A DNA stretch of 64,000 nucleotides from Burkholderiales bacterium PBB6. Its GTDB lineage: Bacteria > Pseudomonadota > Gammaproteobacteria > Burkholderiales > Burkholderiaceae_C. Below are positions 11,286 through 18,925 of the stretch, piece by piece (within the stretch, counting starts at the first letter, position 1; each line of letters begins with the position of its first letter). Under the pieces are notes generated by a model. The model made no database searches and was not told the origin of the DNA. It saw only the letters and a list, made by a program, of their open reading frames with translations. The stretch spans positions 186,001 to 250,000 of the forward strand of contig NKIH01000004.1 of assembly GCA_002255925.1 (NCBI GenBank), in the 5' to 3' direction. A program made the position numbers and the translations under genes.

Positions 11286-12152
11286 TTGGCGCCGAATGCC
11301 GAGGCTTTATTCATAGCCCAACGCCGGCGCCTGCCGATTGAGCCCTTGCCCAATCCCCTGATCGAGATCGACCACGTCACCTTCGGTTACGACCCCAGCC
11401 GAACGATCCTCAATGACGTCTCCCTGCGCTTCACCCGAGGCCAGGTGACTGCCATTCTGGGCGGGTCGGGCTGCGGCAAGACCACGCTGCTGCGGCTGAT
11501 TGGTGGCGTCTATCCGGCCACCAAGGGCCGTGTGGTGTTCGACGGTGAAGTGGTGGACCCGCGCGACAAGGCGCAGCTCTATCGGCTGCGTCGCCGCGTG
11601 GGCATGTTGTTCCAGTTTGGTGCCTTGTTCACTGACCTGACCGTGTTCGAGAACGTGGCGTTCCCGCTGCGTGAGCACACCGACCTGTCCGAATCCATGA
11701 TCCGCGACATCGTGCTGATGAAGCTCAATGCCGTCGGCCTGCGCGGTGCCGCGCCCCTGCGCATCAGCCAGGTTTCCGGCGGCATGGCCCGCCGCATCGC
11801 CCTGGCGCGTGCAGTGGCGCTGGACCCGGAAGTCATCATGTATGACGAACCCTTTGCCGGCCTCGACCCCATCTCCATGGGCGTCACTGCCAACCTGATC
11901 CGCAAGTTGAACGACACCACCGGTGCCACCTCGCTGATGGTTTCGCACGACGTGCAGGAGTGTTTCGCCATCGCCGATTACGCCTACCTGCTGTCATCGC
12001 AGGGCAAGGTGGTGGCGCACGGCACCCCGGCTGAGCTGAACGCGTCTGAAGACCCGGAAGTGCGCCAGTTCATCCGCGGTGAACCCGACGGTCCGGTGCG
12101 TTTCCATTACCCGGCTGAACCTTTGGCCACTGCATTGGGGCTGGGCGCATGA
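11286..12152 (+). CDS. mlaF: Phospholipid-transport ABC ATPase MlaF
   Basis: About 288 residues if the TTG at 11286 is used. The conserved region starts near LIEIDHVTFGYD, and no ATG lies close, so the true start is uncertain (another TTG lies at codon 21). Walker A is GGSGCGKTT, the signature is VSGGMARRIALARA and Walker B is VIMYDEPF, with the switch histidine in MVSHDVQE. MlaF powers the inner-membrane MlaFEDB complex, which moves phospholipids between the inner membrane and the periplasmic carrier MlaC. It overlaps mlaE by 4 bases. Confidence 0.93.
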   Translation: MAPNAEALFIAQRRRLPIEPLPNPLIEIDHVTFGYDPSRTILNDVSLRFTRGQVTAILGGSGCGKTTLLRLIGGVYPATKGRVVFDGEVVDPRDKAQLYRLRRRVGMLFQFGALFTDLTVFENVAFPLREHTDLSESMIRDIVLMKLNAVGLRGAAPLRISQVSGGMARRIALARAVALDPEVIMYDEPFAGLDPISMGVTANLIRKLNDTTGATSLMVSHDVQECFAIADYAYLLSSQGKVVAHGTPAELNASEDPEVRQFIRGEPDGPVRFHYPAEPLATALGLGA

Positions 12153-12931
12153 CGGCATTCATCCAGGGCGTGGGCGCGGCCGTGCTGCGCTGGCTGCAAA
12201 CCCTCGGCCACGCCACCTTCTTCTTCTGGGACCTGATCCGCTTCTCCCCGATGGCCTTGCGCCGGTTTGGCTTGGTCGTGGCGCAGGTGCATGCCATCGG
12301 CAACCGCTCGCTCGTCATCATCCTGGCCTCGGGCCTGGCGGTCGGCTTCGTGCTGGCGCTGCAGATGTATTACGCGCTGGTGGCCTACGGCGCCGCTGAG
12401 TCGCTGGGCTTGATCGTCAACCTCGCACTGGTGCGTGAACTCGGCCCCGTGGTGACTGCGCTGCTGTTCGCCGGCCGTGCAGGCACGTCGCTGACGGCCG
12501 AAATCGGCCTGATGAAGGCCGGTGAGCAGCTCGCTGCCATGGAGCTGATGGCGATCGACCCGCGCTCTCGCGTGCTGGCCCCGCGCTTCATTGGCGGCGT
12601 GGTGTCGATGCCGATCCTGGCGGTGCTTTTTTCAGCCATCGGCATCCTCGGTGCCTATGTGGTGGCCGTGCTGCTGATCGGGGTCGACTCGGGCAACTTC
12701 TGGTCCATCATGCAGGCCAAGGTCGACGTCTGGCGCGATGTCGGCAACGGAGTCGTCAAGTCGATGGCGTTTGGCGTCATCTGCACCACGGTGGCGCTGT
12801 ACCAAGGCCACGAAACACAGGCAACCCCGGAAGGTGTGGCCCACGCCACCACCCGCACGGTGGTCATCGCTTCACTCGGTGTCCTGGCGATGGACTTCGT
12901 CCTCACCGCCCTGATGTTTTCGACCCCCTGA
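12149..12931 (+). CDS. mlaE: Phospholipid-transport permease MlaE
   Basis: 260 residues, the usual MlaE length. It has an N-terminal amphipathic helix and about five membrane segments. The family signature LVRELGPVVTALLFAGRAGTS and AEIGLMKAGEQLAAMELM is present. It forms the membrane core of MlaFEDB. The ATG overlaps the mlaF stop (ATGA). Confidence 0.95.
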   Translation: MTAFIQGVGAAVLRWLQTLGHATFFFWDLIRFSPMALRRFGLVVAQVHAIGNRSLVIILASGLAVGFVLALQMYYALVAYGAAESLGLIVNLALVRELGPVVTALLFAGRAGTSLTAEIGLMKAGEQLAAMELMAIDPRSRVLAPRFIGGVVSMPILAVLFSAIGILGAYVVAVLLIGVDSGNFWSIMQAKVDVWRDVGNGVVKSMAFGVICTTVALYQGHETQATPEGVAHATTRTVVIASLGVLAMDFVLTALMFSTP

Positions 12932-12950
12932 ACGCAGAGGGCAATGAATC

Positions 12951-13430
12951 ATGAACAAGAAAAGCATTGAAATCTTTGTCGGCCTGTTCGTCGTGCTCGG
13001 CGCGATCGGCCTGGTTTTCCTGGCGCTGAAGGCCGCGAACCTCGCGAGCTTCGCGGCGGGCGATGCCTACCAGCTGAAGGCCAAGTTTGACAACATCGGC
13101 GGCCTGAAGCCCCGCGCGCCCATTCGCGCTGCGGGCGTCAACGTGGGTCGCGTGGTGTCGATCTCGCTGGACCCCCAGACCTACCAGGGCGTGGTGACGC
13201 TCGAGATCAGCAAGACGGTGGAGTTTCCGCGTGACTCGTCCGCCAAGATCCTGACCGCCGGTCTGCTGGGCGACCAGTACATCGGTATCGAGCCCGGTGG
13301 TGACGAGAAGAACCTGGCGGCAGGTGATGTCATCAAGCAGACCCAGTCTGCCGTGGTGCTCGAAAACCTGATCGGCCAGTTCCTGTTCAACAAGGCCGCC
13401 GAATCTGGCGAGACTGGGGACAAGAAGTGA
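12951..13430 (+). CDS. mlaD: MCE-domain lipid-binding protein MlaD
   Basis: 159 residues. One N-terminal membrane anchor (EIFVGLFVVLGAIGLVFLALKAA) is followed by a single MCE domain (AKFDNIGGLKPRAPIRAAGVNVGRV) with the hydrophobic C-terminal helix region that lines the MlaD hexamer pore. AGAGGG precedes the ATG. It sits 19 bases after mlaE and overlaps mlaA by 4 bases. Confidence 0.95.
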   Translation: MNKKSIEIFVGLFVVLGAIGLVFLALKAANLASFAAGDAYQLKAKFDNIGGLKPRAPIRAAGVNVGRVVSISLDPQTYQGVVTLEISKTVEFPRDSSAKILTAGLLGDQYIGIEPGGDEKNLAAGDVIKQTQSAVVLENLIGQFLFNKAAESGETGDKK

Positions 13431-14269
13431 CTTCACGCCTGACCCCGGCGCGCTTGCGGCAGGGTGTTGTGTGCCTGCTGACGGCCCTGTACCTGCCCAC
13501 GCTGGCGGTGGCGGCGCCGTCGCCGCGTGATCCGTTCGAGAACGTCAACCGGTCGATCTACGGCTTCAACGACGCCATCGACGTGGCGCTGCTCAAGCCC
13601 CTGGCCGAGGGCTACCGCAAGGCCGTGCCTGAGTTGGTGCGGCAAGGTGTCGACAACTTCTTCGGCAACATCGGCGATGTCTGGTCGACCGTGAACCTGC
13701 TGCTCCAGGGCAAGGGCGAAGCGACGACCCGCATGGCGATGCGCGTGTCGACCAACACCGTGTTCGGCTTGGCCGGCCTGCTCGACCCGGCGTCCGAGAT
13801 GGGCCTTGAGCGCCAGAGCGAAGACCTCGGCCAGACGCTGGGCCGATGGGGCGTGCCTTCGGGCCCCTACCTCGTGCTGCCGGTCTTCGGGCCTTCCACC
13901 GTGCGTGATGCCGTGGCGCTGCCCGTAGACCGTCTCGCTGGCCCGACCGCCTTCGTGAACGGCACCAACGACGTGATTGCCACGGTGATGCTGCAGACCG
14001 TGAGTACCCGCGCCGGTCTGCTCACCGCGTCGAAGCTGCTGGATGATGTGGCGCTCGACAAGTACAGCTTTCTTCGCGACGCCTACCTGGCCCGCCGCCT
14101 GAATCAGATCTGGGACGGCAACCCGCCGGAAGAACCTGAGATGGATGCTTCATCGGCCAGCGAGGCGGATGAGTCGGCCCCGGCGGTCGCAGCTTCACAG
14201 GCACCTGCTCAAGCGGCCCCGACGCCGGCTCCAGTGCCAGCCCCGGCGCCAGCCGATCCTGTGAAATGA
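13427..14269 (+). CDS. mlaA: MlaA/VacJ-family outer-membrane phospholipid protein
   Basis: 280 residues from a GTG that overlaps the mlaD stop. The MlaA core is clear: DPFENVNRSIYGFNDAID, a central FGLAGLLDPASEMGL segment, GVPSGPYLVLPVFGPSTVRD, and DKYSFLRDAYLARR. In the E. coli system MlaA removes surface phospholipid from the outer membrane and hands it to MlaC. The N-terminus looks like a signal-peptidase-I signal (TALYLPTLAVA|APSP). The only early cysteine, Cys16, is at the wrong place for a lipobox, so this MlaA may not be lipidated. A Pro/Ala-rich tail of about 30 residues ends the protein. In this lineage mlaA lies within the mla operon. Confidence 0.92.
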   Translation: MTSRLTPARLRQGVVCLLTALYLPTLAVAAPSPRDPFENVNRSIYGFNDAIDVALLKPLAEGYRKAVPELVRQGVDNFFGNIGDVWSTVNLLLQGKGEATTRMAMRVSTNTVFGLAGLLDPASEMGLERQSEDLGQTLGRWGVPSGPYLVLPVFGPSTVRDAVALPVDRLAGPTAFVNGTNDVIATVMLQTVSTRAGLLTASKLLDDVALDKYSFLRDAYLARRLNQIWDGNPPEEPEMDASSASEADESAPAVAASQAPAQAAPTPAPVPAPAPADPVK

Positions 14270-14377
14270 TCAACCCCGGCGCGCGGGGCTTCAGGCTCGG
14301 CGTGTCCACCGCGACGCAGCTTGCCGCGTTGTGATGTAGCCCAGCAAGCCTCTGTGGGTTTGCCGAAAGGAATTTGA

Positions 14378-15022
14378 ATGCGTATGTCCCAAATCACGCG
14401 CCGCATGGCGATCAGTCTGGCCCTGGCCACCTCGGCTTCCCTGCTGGCCCCAGTGGCTCAGGCGCAGGCCCAGCTGGTTGCGCCTGACGCGCTGATTCGC
14501 CAGGTCTCGACCGAAGTCATCGACACCGTGAAGGCCGACAAGGCCATCCAGGGCGGTGACGTCAGCAAGATCATCGCGCTGGTCGATACCAAGGTGATGC
14601 CGAACGTGAACTTCCAGCGCATGACCGCGGCTGCCGTTGGCCGGAACTGGCGCTCGGCCACGCCGGAGCAGCAGAAACGCTTGCAGGACGAGTTCAAGAC
14701 CCTGTTGGTGCGCACGTATGCCGGCGCCCTGACGCAGGTGAAGGACCAGACCATTGGCCTCAAGCCCTTCCGTGCTGCCGCTGAAGACACCGAGGTGGTG
14801 GTGCGCACCGAGATCAAGGGCAAGGGCGAGCCGATTCAGCTCGACTACCGCCTGGAAAAGACGGCTGCCGGCTGGAAGATCTATGACGTCAACGTGCTGG
14901 GCATCTGGCTGGTTGAGCAGTACAAGAACAGCTTCGCCCAGGAAATCAGTGCCAGCGGCCTCGACGGCCTGATCACCAAGCTGGCCGAGAAGAACAAGGC
15001 CGCTTCCGGCGGCAAGGGCTGA
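14378..15022 (+). CDS. mlaC: Periplasmic phospholipid carrier MlaC
   Basis: 214 residues with a cleavable signal (MAISLALATSASLLAPVAQAQA) and the MlaC core (VMPNVNFQRMTAAAVGRNWRSATPEQ, then EFKTLLVRTYAGAL and DYRLEKTAAGWKIYDVNVLG). It ferries phospholipid between MlaA and MlaFEDB. AAAGGA lies about 8 bases before the ATG at 14378; a second ATG follows two codons later. The 108-base gap from mlaA holds only a short GC hairpin with no T run. Confidence 0.95.
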   Translation: MRMSQITRRMAISLALATSASLLAPVAQAQAQLVAPDALIRQVSTEVIDTVKADKAIQGGDVSKIIALVDTKVMPNVNFQRMTAAAVGRNWRSATPEQQKRLQDEFKTLLVRTYAGALTQVKDQTIGLKPFRAAAEDTEVVVRTEIKGKGEPIQLDYRLEKTAAGWKIYDVNVLGIWLVEQYKNSFAQEISASGLDGLITKLAEKNKAASGGKG

Positions 15023-15025
15023 ATC

Positions 15026-15343
15026 GTGTCGGCGACCTTGGCTTTGCCCCAGCAGCTGACGCTGCGTGATGCCAAGCCCACGCTGAAGGCGCTGGTGTCG
15101 GCCATGGCGGCTTCCGGTACGCCGGCGGTCACCATGGACGCTGCCGCGCTGGCTCAGATCGACACCTCGGCCTTGGCCGTGTTGCTGGAGTGCCAGCGCG
15201 AGGCCCGGCGCCAGCAGCGCACGCTGGTGGTGGTGAATGCGCCGGCGCGCCTGGTGGAGCTGGCACACCTCTACGGTGTGCAGGACCTGCTTGGCTTGCC
15301 GGTTGCGCAGGCCGCGCCTGCAGTGGTGCCAGCGACATCCTGA
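15026..15343 (+). CDS. mlaB: STAS-domain protein MlaB
   Basis: 105 residues from a GTG start 3 bases after mlaC. STAS fold pattern: VTMDAAALAQIDTSALAVLLECQREA, with Thr-Ser in the phosphorylation-loop position, then TLVVVNAPARLVELAHLYGV. MlaB binds MlaF and is needed for complex stability and ATPase activity. It is the last gene of the mla operon, followed by a strong terminator. Confidence 0.88.
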   Translation: MSATLALPQQLTLRDAKPTLKALVSAMAASGTPAVTMDAAALAQIDTSALAVLLECQREARRQQRTLVVVNAPARLVELAHLYGVQDLLGLPVAQAAPAVVPATS

Positions 15344-15368
15344 TGGTTGTACGAACCGTCCGCACAGC

Positions 15369-15395
15369 AAAAAGCCGCCCTCGGGCGGCTTTTTT
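15369..15395. terminator. Bidirectional rho-independent terminator (mlaB / hexR)
   Basis: The stem AAAAAGCCGCC/GGCGGCTTTTT has a 4-base loop CTCG. The A run on one side and the T run on the other let it end both the mla operon (plus) and the zwf-hexR operon (minus). Confidence 0.9.
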
Positions 15396-15425
15396 CATGG
15401 AGCTCGGGCAGCGCCTGCCCGCACC

Positions 15426-16292
15426 TCACTCCGGCTGTGCGTAACGCCGCGTGCGCAAGTTGCGCTTGATCTCCTGCAGGGCCGGGCGCATTTCCTGGCC
15501 GAGGCGCAGGGCAACGCCGGTCGTCAGGATGTCGATGATCATCAGGTGCAGCATGCGCGAGACCATCGGGCTGTAGCGGTCGTAGTCTTCCGGGTGGTTG
15601 GCCGCCAGCAGGATCTGGTTGTTGCTTTGCGCCAGCTGCGCCAGGGGTGATGCGCTGGCCGTGATGATGATCAGCGTGGCGCCCTTGCGCAGCGCGATCT
15701 CGGCCACGTCGATCAGGTCCTTGCTGCGGCCTGAATTGGAAATCACCACCGCGCAGTCACCCGGCTTGAGCATCGTCGCGCTCATGATCTGGATGTGGCC
15801 ATCGCTCATCGCAACGGTGTTCACACCCAGCCGGAAGAACTTGTGCTGGGCGTCCTGGGCCACGATGCCCGAGTTGCCGACGCCGTAGAACTCGACGCGG
15901 CCCCGCGCCACGGCGGTGGCCGTCAAGGCCTCCATCGCACGCTCGAAGGAGTGGCCGGTGGCATCGTTGCGGTACTTCAGCATCGCAGCCACCGCGTTGT
16001 CGATGACCTTGACGATGATGTCCGACGGCTTGTCGTCTTCGTCCACCGCACGGTGCACGAAGGGCACGCCTTCGTTGACCACGCCGGCGAGCTTCAGCTT
16101 GAAGTCGGCCAGGCCGTCGTAGCCCACGCTGCGGCAGAACCGCACCACGGTGGGCTTGCTGACGTGCGCGCGTTCGGCCAGCTCGCCCACGGGCATGGAC
16201 GCAAAGCTCCGTGCATCCAGCAGCACCAGTTTGGCCACCCGTTGCTCGGCGGGCGGCAGGGCAGGAATGGAAGCACGGATACGGTCCAGCAT
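15426..16292 (-). CDS. hexR: RpiR-family regulator HexR
   Basis: 288 residues from the ATG that overlaps the zwf stop by one base (TGATG); a GTG one codon earlier is also possible. There is an N-terminal RpiR helix-turn-helix (ELAERAHVSKPTVVRFCRSVGYDGLADFKLKLA). A C-terminal SIS sugar-phosphate domain follows (GVGNSGIVAQDAQHKFFRLG, VVISNSGRSKDLIDVAEIA). HexR represses central sugar genes and is released by 2-keto-3-deoxy-6-phosphogluconate. Its coupling to zwf and the HexR-like palindrome upstream of zwf support this name over other RpiR members. Confidence 0.88.
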   Translation of the reverse strand: MLDRIRASIPALPPAEQRVAKLVLLDARSFASMPVGELAERAHVSKPTVVRFCRSVGYDGLADFKLKLAGVVNEGVPFVHRAVDEDDKPSDIIVKVIDNAVAAMLKYRNDATGHSFERAMEALTATAVARGRVEFYGVGNSGIVAQDAQHKFFRLGVNTVAMSDGHIQIMSATMLKPGDCAVVISNSGRSKDLIDVAEIALRKGATLIIITASASPLAQLAQSNNQILLAANHPEDYDRYSPMVSRMLHLMIIDILTTGVALRLGQEMRPALQEIKRNLRTRRYAQPE

Positions 16293-17737
16293 CACTGCTC
16301 CTCGGCCCAGGCGTTGCCGTCGCGGGCCACCAGGGCGCTGGCTGCAGCCGGGCCCCAGCTGCCGGCGGCGTAGGTTTTCAGGTCACTGCCGCTGTTTTCC
16401 CAGGCATCCAGGATGGGCTCGACCCAGCGCCAGGCCTGCTCTTGCTCATCGCTGCGCACGAACAGGTTCAGGCGTCCGGCAATCGCGTCCAGCAGCAGAC
16501 GCTCATACGCGCCCACGCGGTCGGTCGGGAAGGCCTTGTCGAAGTCCAGGTCCAGGCGCACCGGCGACAGTGCGTCGCCCTGGCCCGCGCCCTTGGCGGC
16601 CAGCAGGTGCAGTTCCAGGCCGTCTTCCGGCTGCAGCTTGATGACCAGCTTGTTGGCATGCCCGGCTGACGGGAAGATCGGGTGCGGCACGGGCCGGAAG
16701 TTCACCACGATCTGCGCATCGCGTGCGCCCAGGCGCTTGCCGGTGCGCAGGTAGAAGGGCACACCCGCCCAGCGCCAGTTCTGCACTTCGGTGCGCAGCG
16801 CCACGAAGGTCTCGCAGCGGCTGTCGGCAGGCACCTTTACCTCTTCGAGGTAGCCCGGCACCGACTTGCCGTCGACATTGCCAGCGCGGTACTGGCCACG
16901 CACCACATCGCGGGTGACCGACTCGGCGGTGAATGGCTTGAGCGACTTCAGCACCTTGAGCTTCTCGTCGCGGATGGCGTCGGCGTCGTTCGTTGACGGC
17001 GGCTCCATGGCGATCATGGTGAGCAGCTGCAGCGCATGGTTCTGGATCATGTCGCGCAGGGCGCCAGTGCGGTCGTAGAAGTCGCCGCGCGTGCCCACGC
17101 CCAGGCTTTCCGCCAGCGTGATCTGGATGTTGGCGATGCTCTCGCGGCGCCACAGCGGCTCGAACAGCGCATTCGCGAAGCGCAGCGCCATCAGGTTCTG
17201 CACCGACGGCTTGCCGAGGTAATGGTCGATGCGGAAGGCTTGCTGTTCGGTGAACACTGAACGCACCACGCGGTTGATTTCCTTGGCACTGGCCAAGTCG
17301 TGGCCCAGCGGCTTTTCCAGCACCACACGCACCTTGTCGTGGTTCAGGCCGGCAGCGCCCAGTTGTTCACAAATGGCCGGGAACAGGTGCGGGCTGGTGG
17401 CCAGGTACAGCACGGCGGTGTCGGCGCCGCGGTCGTCCAGCCACTGCTTCAGGCCTGCGTAATCGGTCGGCTGCGACAGATCCATGCGGCGGTAGTGCAG
17501 CAGGGCGGCAAATTGGTCGAACTCTTCGTCAGACGGCCGCTTGGAGCTGTCGACCTCGGAGAAGCGTTCGCGGATGAACTGGCGGTATTCCTCGTCGGTG
17601 CGCTCGTCGCGGGCCACGGCCAGGATGCGACCACCGGCCGGCAGCTTGCCGTGGCGGAACGCCTGGAAGAGGGCGGGCATGAGTTTGCGCCAGGTGAGGT
17701 CGCCGGTGCCACCAAAGAAGACGAGGTCGAAGGACAT
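16292..17737 (-). CDS. zwf: Glucose-6-phosphate 1-dehydrogenase
   Basis: 481 residues from the ATG at 17737 (MSFDLVFFGG), which agrees with the family; a longer open frame upstream runs through the operator and is not coding. The nucleotide-binding loop is GGTGDLTWRKL, the substrate-binding motif is RIDHYLGKPSVQNL, and the C-terminal region has YLRTGKRLG. It oxidises glucose-6-phosphate to 6-phosphogluconolactone, feeding the Entner-Doudoroff or pentose-phosphate route. It is co-transcribed with hexR and diverges from tal-pgi. The ribosome site is weak. Confidence 0.96.
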   Translation of the reverse strand: MSFDLVFFGGTGDLTWRKLMPALFQAFRHGKLPAGGRILAVARDERTDEEYRQFIRERFSEVDSSKRPSDEEFDQFAALLHYRRMDLSQPTDYAGLKQWLDDRGADTAVLYLATSPHLFPAICEQLGAAGLNHDKVRVVLEKPLGHDLASAKEINRVVRSVFTEQQAFRIDHYLGKPSVQNLMALRFANALFEPLWRRESIANIQITLAESLGVGTRGDFYDRTGALRDMIQNHALQLLTMIAMEPPSTNDADAIRDEKLKVLKSLKPFTAESVTRDVVRGQYRAGNVDGKSVPGYLEEVKVPADSRCETFVALRTEVQNWRWAGVPFYLRTGKRLGARDAQIVVNFRPVPHPIFPSAGHANKLVIKLQPEDGLELHLLAAKGAGQGDALSPVRLDLDFDKAFPTDRVGAYERLLLDAIAGRLNLFVRSDEQEQAWRWVEPILDAWENSGSDLKTYAAGSWGPAAASALVARDGNAWAEEQ

Positions 17738-17747
17738 GATTTCGATG

Positions 17748-17762
17748 TGTAATTTAATTACC
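17748..17762. promoter_or_regulatory. Candidate HexR operator upstream of zwf
   Basis: TGTAATTTAATTACC matches the published gammaproteobacterial HexR palindrome TGTAATTAAATTACA, apart from the central base, where W is tolerated by symmetry, and the last base. It starts 10 bases before the zwf ATG and just after the predicted -10 box, where a bound repressor would cover the transcription start. Confidence 0.75.
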
Positions 17763-17768
17763 TGTTGG

Positions 17769-17797
17769 ATGATGCATGAGTTTCTTGAGGGGGTCAA
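17769..17797 (-). promoter_or_regulatory. Predicted zwf-hexR promoter
   Basis: On the minus strand TTGACC (17797-17792) and CATCAT (17774-17769) are separated by exactly 17 bases. The predicted start of transcription falls at about 17762, inside the HexR-like palindrome. This is inferred from sequence only. The rest of the 238-base zwf-tal gap has no clear tal promoter beyond a lone TCTAAT at 17931. Confidence 0.55.
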
Positions 17798-17975
17798 TGC
17801 CTGCGGGGGCTCAGCCGGCCGTCCTAGGGTTTGTCCTGAAACCGCTTGTGCCCCACACTGGCGCGCACGGCGAATCGCCCGGCACCTTCGCCGTGAAACC
17901 TTGCTGTAACACGCCAGCCTGCGCCTCGGTTCTAATTGCGGCTGGCACCTGTTCCTTTTGAACCCTGCCGGCACC

Positions 17976-18923
17976 ATGAATCAGCTCGAACAACTCAAGG
18001 CCCACACCATCGTCGTTGCCGATACCGGCAACTTCAAGCAGATGGCGCAGTACGCGCCCCGCGACGCCACCACCAACCCGTCGCTCATCCTCAAGGCCGT
18101 GCAGCAGGCCGATTACGCGCCGCTGCTGACCGACACCGTGGCGGCCCATCGCGGCAAGCCGCTCGACGAAATCGTCGATCAGGTACTGGTCCGTTTCGGC
18201 CTGGAAATCCTCAAGGTCGTGCCGGGTCGCGTGTCGACCGAAGTTGATGCCCGCCTGTCCTTCGACACGGCCGCCACCATCGCCCGCGCCCATCGCCTGA
18301 TCGGCCTGTACGAAGCTGCCGGCATTCCGCGCGACCGCATCCTGATCAAGATCGCGTCCACCTGGGAAGGCATCCAGGCAGCCAAGCAGCTGGAAACCGA
18401 AGGCATCCATTGCAACCTGACGCTGCTGTTCAGCTTCTGCCAGGCCGTGGCCTGCGGCCAGGCTGGCATCCAGTTGATCAGCCCCTTCGTCGGTCGCATC
18501 TACGACTGGTACAAGAAGCAGGCTGGCGCCGCGTGGGTGGAGGCCGACATGGCCGGCGCCAACGACCCGGGCGTGAAGTCGGTGACCCAGATCTACAACT
18601 TTTACAAGAAGTTCGGCATCCGCACCGAGGTGATGGGCGCGAGCTTCCGCAACATCGGCCAGATCAACGCCCTGACGGGTTGCGACCTGCTGACGATCAG
18701 CCCGGATCTGCTGGCGCAACTGCAGGCCGCTGATGCGCCTGTCACGCCGGCGCTGTCGGCTGAAGCCGCGCAGCAGCTCGACCTCGCACCCGTGAGCTTC
18801 GATGAAGCCGGCTTCCGCTTCGCGCTGAACGAAGACCCGATGGGCACCGAGAAGCTCGCCGAAGGCATCCGCCTGTTCGCGATCGACGCCGGCAAGCTCG
18901 ACAAGCTGATCCTGGAGGCTTGA
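17976..18923 (+). CDS. tal: Transaldolase
   Basis: 315 residues, starting [11 protein letters not shown]; an in-frame TTG 18 bases upstream is less likely. The type-B transaldolase signature [11 protein letters not shown] is near the N-terminus, and the Schiff-base lysine lies in [26 protein letters not shown] and [11 protein letters not shown] also match. It moves a three-carbon unit between sedoheptulose-7-phosphate and glyceraldehyde-3-phosphate in the pentose-phosphate pathway. It is followed directly by pgi. Confidence 0.96.
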   Translation: MNQLEQLKAHTIVVADTGNFKQMAQYAPRDATTNPSLILKAVQQADYAPLLTDTVAAHRGKPLDEIVDQVLVRFGLEILKVVPGRVSTEVDARLSFDTAATIARAHRLIGLYEAAGIPRDRILIKIASTWEGIQAAKQLETEGIHCNLTLLFSFCQAVACGQAGIQLISPFVGRIYDWYKKQAGAAWVEADMAGANDPGVKSVTQIYNFYKKFGIRTEVMGASFRNIGQINALTGCDLLTISPDLLAQLQAADAPVTPALSAEAAQQLDLAPVSFDEAGFRFALNEDPMGTEKLAEGIRLFAIDAGKLDKLILEA

Positions 18924-18925
18924 GC

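Noticed and set aside
14272-14290. Possible terminator between mlaA and mlaC
   Set aside because: The CCCCG/CGGGG hairpin has only five pairs and no T run, and mlaC and mlaB continue the operon.
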